A program made the position numbers and the translations under genes. A DNA stretch of 64,000 bases from Corbicula japonica. Taxonomy: Eukaryota > Mollusca > Bivalvia > Venerida > Cyrenidae. Where the stretch lies: positions 124,001 through 188,000 of the forward strand of contig JAZAYU010000359.1 in NCBI GenBank assembly GCA_038501625.1, written 5' to 3'. A model generated the notes under the pieces. It saw only the letters and a list, made by a program, of their open reading frames with translations. It made no database searches and was not told the DNA's origin. Positions 12,411-22,206 of the stretch are shown here, in pieces (the stretch's first letter is position 1; every line of letters begins with the position of its first letter).

Positions 12411-12539
12411 TGGATAATTGACTTACATTGTCCAAGAAGGATCTAATCTGTTTTATAGATGGAATAAAAATGGCTTTAAGTTAATGACTGAATGGCGAAT
12501 CACGCAGCAATATGTGCAGCTCTGCAAACTATTTCAAAA

Positions 12540-13215
12540 ATGGTATATTGTCCTACACTGTGATCTGTGTCTACACTGCGATCCGAGTCTATATTGTAAT
12601 CTAAGTCTGCAATGAGATCTAGGTCTACGATAGAGTCAGTTGATACATTTGGATTCAAGTCTAATATGATTTAGATGTACACTGAGGTTTGGATCTACTT
12701 AATATTTTAGGTCTACGCTGAAGTGGGTCTACATTTATCTGGGTCTACAGTTGTATCAAGGTATACACTGAGATCTGGCACTGGTATCTGGGTCTACATG
12801 ATATTTCACCGTGTCTAAATTGGTATCTGGATCTACAATAATCAGGTTCTACACTGAGATCTTGGTCTTTATTGAAATCTGATCTACACGTGGATTTGGA
12901 TCTAAATTTGGATCTATTTCTATTGCATCTAGGTCTACATTGTACTCAGGGTCTTTACTTATTTTGGTCTAAAGAGGTATATCTGTCTACACTGATCTTG
13001 GTAAACCTGTGATATGGGTATACACTGAGTTACGGATCTACATCGTTATCTGGTTCTACAACGGGATCAGCGTCTACACTTAAAGAACTTGTCATGTATG
13101 TGTTTATACTGTGTCTTAAGGGGTATTTGCGTATGAAGTGCTTTCTTGATCTACAATTAGACCTGGGTCCACACTGGGATCTGGATCTTCACTGGGATCT
13201 GGTCTACACCGATAA
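12540..13215. repeat. Degenerate minisatellite 3 (about 18-21-bp unit)
   Basis: Dozens of variants of GGTCTACACTGNGATCTG occur, for example GTGTCTACACTGCGATCC, GGGTCTACATTTATCTGG and GGTCCACACTGGGATCTG. The overlapping short ORFs are artefacts of the repeat. Confidence 0.75.
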
Positions 13216-15055
13216 CATAGGCCATAAGTTTGCTTCTAATGTTTTTATTCAGTTACATGAATCTTTCAGCGTATTTCAGTTTCTAAGTAAAAGCAAATTG
13301 CCAGAAGACTCCACATTACATTTAAATACCTGCGAAAATGGACAGCTGATCATAGTCTCAGACTATTTTGAAAGGTTTGGAAGTCAAAACTGATAGATAT
13401 AATGTAAAATTGTGGCAAAATTAAATGTTTAATAGGTGAACGTTTAACAATTAAAAATTCAGTAACTAAGCTAGGTTCCTTTGTCTTTTTGGTGTCTTAT
13501 ATGTTAAAACTAAACTTGATAAATACTAAATATAACATAATTGTAAGGACCAGTAACTGTTAATATATGTAATCCGCAATAGTTCCAACGATATATTAGA
13601 ATGATACTTTTGGCACAGGTATATCGGATACCCCTGATGTATATTTTGTTTAATCTTAAAGAAATTGATAAGAAAATCCACGACGTGTTATGTCATTTAT
13701 TTATATATTTTATCTATACTTTAATTGATAAAATGTTTATGATATAAACATTCCAGATAATTATAACAAAATCAAAATTGCGTAGACATTTTTAATCAAT
13801 ATAATATAGGCAATACATATACTTAAGTCAATACAGGTACAATCAATATCTTAATGTACAGTCAATATATTCATGTACAGATAATACATGTACTTTAATT
13901 TATACATGCACTACTAATATATATACTCGAGCACATAAGAAAAGCCTCATGTTCAATATGTATATATACTTGAAGCATTTTTCTAAACTGCTAAGCATGA
14001 ATGGATTCTCGCTGTGTTAAGGATATTCACTTCCTATAGGAACCAATGATAAAACAGTTTATTGTACCATAACATGTTTATCTTGTGATTCATAAATAAA
14101 TGTTTTAATTCACTGTTTACTGAGAGTTATGATTTCTATTTATTATTAGCTGAGGCGATTCTTTCATTCTCGTATGTATGTATATATGGAAGTGCTTGTA
14201 TATTCCACCTAAACACATGCACAAGTAAAATTTCAATTAATCGATTTTCATTTAATACATGCTGTATAATGAATATGCACTCTATTATGCTTGTGCTACA
14301 TCATTATATCGTACATTAACAATCTTTAGAAAATTAAATGTTTTAGAATATTCAAAGGTTGTTATACAAGTGTACGTTTACATGTATGCAAATTGTATTG
14401 CTTAACGATTTCTGTATTTTGTTTCGTGGACTAACTATTTTTAATTTGTTCGTATATGCAAGTGCAGTCAGGTAAAATTATATACTTGTGAAATATTCAA
14501 AAGATCCTTAAATTAAGTGAAAAAAACTGAAATAAAATTTCAAAATATCGGAGTTTTTTTATATTCATACGTATAGTTCATAGTCGAATATTAATCAAAA
14601 TCATATAAGTCTGGTTGAGCAACCGCGTTAGCTAACACCAATTAATTGTTGCCGCAGTCAGAACTATTGTTAATTTAATTATAAATGTTGAAAAAAATAT
14701 TATTTAGAATTAAACTTAATTATAATTTATTAAAATATTAAAATATATCTGTGACAATAAAAAATTGTGTTTATCTACCTGTGAATCATCATACTATTAG
14801 GCAGATTGCATTGCTTAAGATCAAAATCGAAAAGCCGTAGACTTGGTATTTATTTATTATACAGTCGTTGACTTCATTTTAGTAAAATCATAACCATCAG
14901 ATACAACCTTATAAGACATTGGTTTCAGCTTATATTGGAATTCACTAATACCGATTAACATCTAAATAATTTGAATAATTAGAAGAAAAGTTGGTTATTA
15001 ATATCTAGGGAAATAGATGAAACGTGACACAGTTTTCATAACAAAACGTTCCTGA
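13216..15055. other. AT-rich stretch with a weak TCAATATNTTNATGTACA repeat
   Basis: Around 13800-13930 several spaced copies of CAATA...CATGTACA give a degenerate repeat of about 22 bp. No gene was recognised elsewhere in the stretch. Confidence 0.45.
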
Positions 15056-15059
15056 ATAA

Positions 15060-15575
15060 CAAAAGCAGTTCTTTATCCTACAGCGCTCCGTATACCTGGT
15101 GATCAACCCATCTTCAGCTGATCAGTAAGTATGCTTACCTCTTTGGTTGCACGACGGTGGCAGAGGCTTAAAAGTATATATAGGTTTATGAGGATATCTT
15201 GTAAAAGAACCTAGAAGCTCGATCTGTTTCTTTTATCCCTGTCATCCTGTTCTTGCTAAGATGATAAAATGGTTTACTGGGAGTTATTTTACCAAGATAA
15301 CTTGTGCTTGTTGTTTATTTGAGAAGCTTTGCGGCAAGTTTTATGTCGCTGCATACTACGATCTGGTGTAAAACCCCCAGTGGTAAATGTTTTGCCACTG
15401 ACCGTTCCAATGCGGTAACCCCTCGGGTTCTCACAATCGTTAATTGTTTCCCCGTCTATTTAGAAACTGAGTCTTATCGTTGTAAACCTATGCTCTCTTC
15501 TCTACTTTTCTTTTGTGGGGAGAGGCTGTGTCTACCGGATGTGACCATTCTTGATATGCGTATTTCACTTTTGTA
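15060..15575 (+). mobile_element. Family A 3' end, 5'-truncated copy next to the NLR gene
   Basis: Matches the reference from CTACAGCGCTCCGTATACC and GCTTACCTCTTTGGTTGCAC through AACCTAGAAGCTCGATCTGT, GACCGTTCCAATGCGGTAAC and CCCTCGGGTTCTCAC to GATATGCGTATTTCAC. It ends about 50 bp from the stop codon of the NACHT ORF, which runs toward it on the opposite strand. The ORF at 15304-15660 is a shadow of this repeat. Confidence 0.85.
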
Positions 15576-15624
15576 CACAACAGTTAAAGTTGTGTGTTTA
15601 ATGTTGTACATGATAATTTTTAAT

Positions 15625-18023
15625 TTAAGTGCTAATAAAATTTACTTTGGTACCTTTTAAGCAAACGGTCTTGTTTTCCAGAATCAGTGAAACACCAAAT
15701 AACCGGTCGACCTTGAAATCTTGAAATAATGATAATGAAGTAGTTAACAGGATCACGTTCACAATCTCCTGCCAATCCCCTCTGGATTTAGGTCCCTTAC
15801 AGAAGGATAAATTTACCTTGACCAGACGTGGCAGCCCACCGACACTGAGCAAGAGTGTTCTCCATGCAGCAGATGTAAGTGACATCCGCTTTAGTTTCAC
15901 ACATTCTAGCTCGTTCAAAAGATGTAGGTCTAACTTGACGTCACAATCATGGTTCTGATACCTGTTGTCTGAGCAGTTAATGTCCACCAGCTTGAGCTGT
16001 GTCAGAGTTATGGCCTGGCCGATAAAGTCATAGAGACATTTAAGGTTACTGTGAGTCAGGTTTACGTACTTACCAAGATACAGTGATTGTAAGCATGTCA
16101 GTCTTGTGAGCGCCGTAATACTGATATCAGACAGTGGCAAATATTGATAGATAGGTGCTGATATTTTCAAACATTTTAATGTACAACATGATTCAGTAAG
16201 GATGTCAGTCAGCCATACTGGTTCCTTGTGACAATCTTCTACTCTAAACGTCTCCAGGGAGGTGAACACACCTGGACCCAGCGACTGCATGAATGATTTT
16301 ATCTTGTCATCGATATTTAGTAATAGTAGCGATTTTACGTTACCTCTATTAAAGTGTATACTTGTTTTCAGTGCAGTTAAATATGTGTGTGAGAATGCGT
16401 TTAACACAACATAAAAATAAATGGGACAAGTTTCATTTCCATTTCTCATACTTTCTTCCAAACACAGCATCTGCATCCACTGGTAAGAACATAATGTTTC
16501 AACTTCATTAAAGCTAAAACGCATGTGATTTTTGCCAAGGTCAAGGTCACCGATCTTTTGCAGCTCACTGGAAATACATGTATACACATTCGGATTAATG
16601 CCACATACAAAAATAAAGAGATTGGACAATTCTAATATGTCTGAAAGAGATAAACACACATTAAGAATAGATAATTTTACAGATTCGTTTTGCCATTCAG
16701 ACGTTATATAAATAGCAGAGAAGAATTCTTGCACAGACTTGTGCTGAAAGAAAACTTGATATCGTTTTACTGCAATTATGTTGCTGTCCTTGGTTTGACA
16801 CAAAAGTCCAACTTTTAAACAGATCTCGATTTCTTGCTCGGTCATGTACTGGAAAACTATTTTTTTATCAAAAATTAAAGAAGATTCTCTTTTCTCGCTA
16901 AATAAAGTATAAAAAGCTAATTTCCCCAAATGCATCAATAAGCTGAAACAACGTCTACATTTCTCGTTCTCTTTCATACAGTTCGGGACTACAGCGTTAT
17001 CATTTGATTGTACATGGATATCTGACAAGTTATTTTTGTTCAGACCGCGTTCAAGTGTAAATTCAGTAATGTTACTGTAAATTTGACATTTTGATTTACC
17101 AATAGAAAGACCACCAAAGAACAAACACATAAGCTGAAGCAGAATATACGGAATGCAAATAATATCACCAATTTCAACTGTCTCAACCTCTTCATCGAAA
17201 TTTTTAACGGTATTCCCTGCTAAGTTTAAGTGTTTTTCGTTTAATATTCCGAAGGCATTTTTCTCTAACTGATTGCGTGTTTCGTCATCGAGCATCGCTA
17301 GTTCCACGCCTCGATCAATATCTTTTGCCGACAGTCCTATAGTTCCAATTTTCCAGTCTCTTGTTGTGGTTAACACCGTGCAGGTGCCCGGATGATTGTT
17401 GTGCGGTACCTCAGGTTTTCTTGAACAGTGGCCTGGATGGGCCCACTCATCTAGCCCATCCAGGATTATTAAACAATTCTTGTCGTGCAAAATTCTTTCT
17501 ATGAATTCGTTTGTGTACTGCGACTTACGAGACATATTTTCAGACACCATTTTCATAATCAAATCATCGAGATTGCATTTAGAATCACTTTGATAGTACC
17601 TTAAATGTAGCAAGAACACCAAATCAAAGTATTTCAATGCGTATAACTCTTCATCTTCATATTTCTCTTTCAATGCCGTCAGAGGTATGTGAGCTTGGCA
17701 CCAGGTCATGGTAAGTTTCTGTGACAGCGAGGTCTTCCCTAATCCAGCGTTCGCCGTAATGTATATCTTTCTGTATCGAACATTCTCGTTGATAAACAGC
17801 TGATTAATTGTAATTTTCTGCTTTTGTTGGCCATCATTTTCGGACTTTTCATCTTCCTTTTGTGTACTCTTGTTCGATCCAAAATTATAAGGTTTTGGAT
17901 AGGCCCACATTGCAGGAAGGACATACAAGTCCTCAATCGGGACATTATGCTCATCAACGAGGGGGGATGCTGGAATGTGGGACTCGTTTTCTCGATAGTA
18001 AGCGATGAGGTCTTCTTTTAGAT
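15625..18023 (-). CDS. NLR-like protein, large exon: NACHT NTPase plus leucine-rich C terminus
   Basis: Part of a cytosolic NOD-like receptor, which in this family senses danger and assembles through its NACHT ATPase. Numbering is from an upstream Met at 18090, giving an 821-residue frame. Walker A is ANAGLGKTS (113-121). Walker B is LIILDGLDEW (207-216), with the extended acidic pair typical of NACHT. Sensor-1-like LTTTRDW lies at 240-246, and FQHKSVQEFF is typical of the winged-helix/HD2 region. A divergent leucine-rich region (CTLKCLKI, LQSLYLG, LTQLKLVD, LVKVNLSF) fills roughly the last 230 residues. The sequence CCTTTTTACAG just before residue D23 is a good splice acceptor. Starting there (18023) the exon is 2 nt plus whole codons to TAA at 15625, which matches the phase of the CARD exon at 20707-20941. 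A single-exon start at 18090 is the alternative. A family A retroelement lies about 50 bp past the stop, so the native C terminus may be shortened. Confidence 0.9.
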
Positions 18024-18784
18024 CTGTAAAAAGGTAATTATATTGAAAACTAGGTACATGCACATATTTTGGTTTGCACTGTAACGACATCCTGTACTAC
18101 CTATACGTCAGGCTAAGGAGCTGCTGTCAAATGTAAACTAACATTTGGCGTTCCTCGGAACACATGATTGGCCTACAATTGCATTAGTCCCCCACTATAA
18201 CTAAACAAGTGAAAAGTAAGTTATCATTCTTGTCGTCGCAGATGACTTTGTTTATGCAGATAATATATTCCAAGTACTTTCAATGTTATAACCGTCAACT
18301 TCGTTCATGCCGCTGATATATTCAATAGTAAAGAATATAGAACAGGTGTTTGCAAACTTACAGCAACATTAACTTCCATCATGTTAGTTGCATTTGCAGG
18401 GGTATAACTCAAAATATAGTGAAACGGGAGTAATCATTATTGTTGCCTCCGATTGGTTTGTTCATGCCGATGTTACTCGTATATTCTAAGTATTAAGTGA
18501 ATAGAACAAGTATTTTTAAAGTTCTAGGCATCATTAAGTTTTCATAAAAAAAGTTTGGGGACTACCGGACGACGACGAAGCCGCCGGACAATACGATACC
18601 CATTCGTCTACCTACTATCTCAGGCGACACAAACAAGCTTAATATTCCTAATAGTGTTTTCGGTTTAACAGTTAAAGCAAGACTACCTACGTTTCATTGC
18701 ATACATATTATTGAATTTTGTCAAAATGACAAAGCAAGTTTGTATACTTGGTTTAACATTTTAGGACAGTGTGCGCTGATATAA

Positions 18785-18960
18785 GATCTTATATAAAAAT
18801 CAAGCTAGTTAGTAAAATTCCGTCCCCCGAAGATTTAAGCGTGTCAGTACAAATTGTCGAGCTAAGAAAAATACTGTCTCCCGAAGCTTTGTGCGTGTCA
18901 GTACATATTCCCAAGCAAAGTAAAATACTGTCTTCCGAATCTTTGAGGGTAGACTTGCTA
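18785..18960. repeat. 54-bp tandem repeat in the NLR intron
   Basis: GTGTCAGTAC starts at 18841 and again at 18895. The unit also includes AAATACTGTCTCCCGAAGC. About three copies keep an open + strand frame (18769-19062) because 54 is a multiple of three. A stray unit piece, TTTGAGCGTGTCAGTACAT, lies near 19174. I do not consider it coding. Confidence 0.65.
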
Positions 18961-19479
18961 CCGTCCCTTTATCCAGTTATATATTCTCATATCACTCATA
19001 ATCATCAATACCTCCAAAAAGAGCAACTCCTGCAGGCAAGTACCTTATTGATATGCATTTGACTTTCCTTATCTCCCAGAACAGCATGTCAGAAAAAAGA
19101 AAATGTAATGAAATAAATTAAGAGATAATATTAAGTATTTCAGTGTAAACCATCTAGCTGGTGCCAGGCTACTTTGAGCGTGTCAGTACATTTTGTTAAG
19201 CATATTAAATCTACTGATGACAACACTGGGTCTTTATTTTTTCGCGTAACTGAGTGCTGAATTCTGACAAAATATTTTATGTATAGAAATAATACGCATT
19301 TTTTGTGAATTGACAACAAATTGTGTCTATTTTATTCGTGAGTTCTTGTATATCATAACTGTCTATAGATCTAGCTATAATTGACTATGGAAATGGGGAG
19401 CATAATGGACCACTAGATCTTGAAGTTCACGATATCATTCTTTTAGACTAAGTAACACTCTCACAATTATATATTATTA

Positions 19480-19870
19480 CAGTACTGTGAACGTTTAAGG
19501 TTACAAACTAAACGCACGATACATGATAGACGGACGCAAGATACGCGATAGACGGACGCACTATACACGGTAGACGCACGATACACGATACTGCCGATTT
19601 ATATAATTTGTGTACGAGATTTCTAAAAATTTGAAAATGCTATCAAAATATAAGATGAATGGTTGAAATGCAATGATGATTAATTTTATATGTAAGTAAC
19701 TTATTCACGTTGTACGATAAAATTAAAGACACGTGATGCACGATACACGATATACGGACGCACGATGCACGTTAGACGGACCTACGATGCACGTTAGACA
19801 GACGCACAATACACGATAGACGGACGCACGATAGACGCAAATTTTGTAACATTAAACATTCACAGTACTG
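19480..19870. mobile_element. TA-flanked MITE packed with a 20-bp-class minisatellite
   Basis: Terminal inverted repeats CAGTACTGTGAACGTTTAAG (19480) and, at the right end, CATTCACAGTACTG reading outward (19857-19870) extend about 28 bp with few mismatches. TA flanks both ends (19478-19479 and 19871-19872), as expected for Tc1/mariner-type transposition. The interior has two blocks of GACGGACGCACGATACACG-type units (about 19511-19592 and 19730-19842) separated by unique AT-rich DNA. No transposase is present. Confidence 0.8.
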
Positions 19871-20706
19871 TATCTCATAATACAGAAAAAATCAAAATCT
19901 TTCCCAATTGTTATTGTACGAGAGGTGATCCAATATTTTTGTCACTGCCTTCTTGCCTTCATAATAAATTTTGTAGTAATATTACAACCACTAAAGTTGT
20001 ATATGTATAAAGAAAGCATTAAAGAATATCATGAAAAGTTTGACCTACATAAACCAAATGGTTAATAAATAACAGTTACTTAGTACATAAAGCACATCAG
20101 CGACCAGCGCCGCACACCCACGACTTCTATGGCGTTACTAAATACTAGTATCACAAGAATCTTAAACGATAAATTATTATTTTGAATAAATATGCGGGGT
20201 TTTTTATTACTTACAGTGAATACATCAAATCTTATTCGTTATATTTAATACTATTTAATAACTTTATTTTACTATATATAATTATACTAAACATAAAACA
20301 ATCTGACGTCAACATTTTGCGAAATCGAGGTAGTGACAAAACGTTTGGATCATCTCTCGTATATATGAAACTGTCACGGGTTACACATGGTGAGGTCGAC
20401 TTCAGATATATTCGTTGAATAACCCAGTAATTTATGCTCCTGTAAAAGATGATGGTTAATATAATAGGAGCATATCTAGTAACTACATGTATATGGCAAA
20501 ATATGCCACCATAGAAATAATACAAACTTTCAATGCAAATTAAATTTGAACTGTGATCGTTGAAGTGTGTCCCTTACTGTTGGTGGAAAAGAAGGCTGGA
20601 AGTAGGTCATGTTGGTCTGAACTACAACTTGTCAACGCTTTGGTCATGTTTAGTTTTCACTTCTGCTAGCAAGCTTAAAAACATACTGCATTGATGAAAT
20701 GGTTAC

Positions 20707-20941
20707 CTTTGCAAAGCCTGTCATCTTCTGACGCACGTTTCCTCTGTTCTCGTACTTTCTCGCGAAGCTCTTCCTGTATGTCTGATGTATTCTCTCCCTT
20801 TTCTGCTCTCTCCAATAAGGAGCAAATCCCGTCCTGGCCACATTGCGTCAGACTTAACTTGAACTTAGCATAGGCCTCATACCCTTCTTTTTGAATAGTT
20901 TCAATAAGCTTTCTATTTCTGCCCCTCGTTAATCGTTCCTC
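20707..20941 (-). CDS. NLR gene, CARD exon 2 (helices 4-6 and linker)
   Basis: A 235-bp frame (78 codons plus one base) lies between acceptor CGCTGTAG|GAGGAACG and donor TTTGCAAAG|GTAACC. It begins EERLTRGRNRKLIETIQKEG and continues YEAYAKFKLSLTQCGQDG to ICSLLE. This is the characteristic second half of a caspase-recruitment domain: basic residues, LI..I...G, aromatic-rich helix, L...GQ..L..LL. A charged, probably coiled linker follows (EELREKVREQRKRASEDD). The upstream junction is phase 0 and the downstream junction phase 1, and both match the neighbouring exons. CARD is a homotypic signalling domain, so this exon supplies the adaptor-binding part of the receptor. It is not visible as a long ORF because there is no Met in frame. 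Confidence 0.75.
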
Positions 20942-21503
20942 CTACAGCGACATGTAAACAGAATTAGCATTAAACAACAAAAGGAATAGTTCGGCAATTG
21001 TTAATGTATTTATCAGACAAAAAGACCGTAACAGTATTTTGTTTCCTGTTGGCATATTATTTACGCTGAACATGGCCAGTTCAGTCAATGAAGAAAACGA
21101 ACATACGTAGCAACACATAAAACATATTCTTACATTTATGAAGCTTTATATGGTCTTAAAGGTTAAAAACATAATTATATGACTTATACATTTTTCATCG
21201 TTCCGATTACGTGTTCACCCGTAGACATTAAAACTAATTTGGGAAAGGGATATTGTTTTAACACAAATGCACAGTTTTTGTGGCGATATCAATATTATAT
21301 TTCTTTCCGTTGCAATATTCTTGTAAGAATATATAAGACATGTAAGAAAACACTAATAGTCTGCTGATATCGATCAATATTAAAATTCATGAACCTAATA
21401 TCCGCCTTTAATTATTTATAGATCAGCTGATCTATAGTTTTGAATACTGACCTCATCATCAGACAATAACTGTATAATAACAATAGAGTATAAAGTATAA
21501 TAC
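20942..21503 (-). other. Intron 1 of the NLR gene
   Basis: Inferred phase-0 intron of 562 bp. The donor is ATG|GTATTA (GT at 21502-21503) and the acceptor GTCGCTGTAG. It contains a perfect 20-bp palindrome TATAGATCAGCTGATCTATA at 21417-21436. The donor is weaker than GTAAGT but leaves CARD spacing correct. Confidence 0.6.
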
Positions 21504-21713
21504 CATTATATCTTGAATAAATCTTTGGTGAAATCCGAGCTCCAGTAAATTATCAAGAACTGGATCCGGTACCATACAGTCAACTAATACGGTCTAAACC
21601 TTTTCCAAAGCTGCCAAACTTGTATCTGTCTCATTAGAGTTTCCTCCTAAAGAATAAAATTTATAGACAATATTAGACACAAGGTCTGCTTGAGAACAAT
21701 TAAGCAGCGCCAT
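21504..21713 (-). CDS. NLR gene, CARD exon 1 (helices 1-3), with an in-frame TAG
   Basis: On the minus strand the frame reads SLAALEKV, then a TAG stop (21594-21596), then TVLVDCMVPDPVLDNLLELG and FHQRFIQDIM up to the donor at 21503. The pattern L...L..n...LV..(M/L).PDP+LD.LLE.G is the first half of a CARD and joins in phase 0 to EERLTRG. Three starts are possible. One is ATG at 21713 (MALLNCSQADLV), open up to the stop. Another is the acceptor TTCTTTAG|GAGGAA at 21646. The third is an acceptor formed by the stop itself (GGTTTAG|ACC), giving an exon that starts at 21593 and avoids it. If the third is not used, the gene is a pseudogene or a null allele. Confidence 0.65.
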
Positions 21714-21894
21714 ATAAATGTGCTAAGAAAGTTGACATCATCCTCTAACGTGTAACCAATGTGTGTTACCGACGTGCATATGTTTAACCATAACCTTATG
21801 AATATTCAATACTTAACAGACACTTAAAATGATGAAGAGGTTGAAGAGCAAAGTCTTCACAGAGGTGCAGACTATTTATATCTGTATATCTGTT

Positions 21895-22160
21895 CAAATT
21901 GCAATATCTTTATATTTCTATCAGAAATTTCTGCTGGAAATTTTACCGAAACAAATGTGGTGGAAAAATGCTTTAAACTTTCCAGCAGAAATTTCTGACA
22001 GAAAATTTATCGAAATACAAGCTGGTGCAAAAAGTTTATTGCATTTTCATTATTGCAGAAATTTCTGCCAGAAAATTAATCGAAATACAAGCTGGTGCAA
22101 AAAGTTTATTGCACTTTCCAGCAGAAATTTCAGCTGTAACCTTTACCGAAATGTGCAGAA
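21895..22160. repeat. 70-bp tandem repeat carrying the palindrome CAGAAATTTCTG
   Basis: CGAAATACAAGCTGGTGCAA begins at 22011 and again at 22081, a period of 70. CAGAAATTTCTG (self-complementary) or a one-base variant occurs about four times from 21919 onward. The array lies about 180-450 bp upstream of the first CARD exon on its 5' side. The + strand ORF here (21829-22206) is a repeat artefact. Confidence 0.75.
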
Positions 22161-22206
22161 CATTTTTTCAGCAAACAATTCAATTAAAAATATAAAAATA
22201 ATATAA

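Larger units (their letters stand above)
18024..20706 (-). other. Intron 2 of the NLR gene
   Basis: Inferred between donor AAAG|GTAACC (GT at 20705-20706) and acceptor TTTTTACAG|AT (AG at 18024-18025). The phase is 1: the final G of the CARD exon plus AT makes the Asp codon that opens the NACHT exon. It contains a 54-bp tandem repeat (about 18785-18960) and a TA-flanked MITE (19480-19870). No other exon was recognised inside it. Confidence 0.65.

Noticed and set aside
18769..19062. 97-residue + strand ORF with an 18-residue internal repeat
   Set aside because: Lies antisense in the NLR intron and is explained by a 54-bp tandem repeat. No start context or domain was seen.
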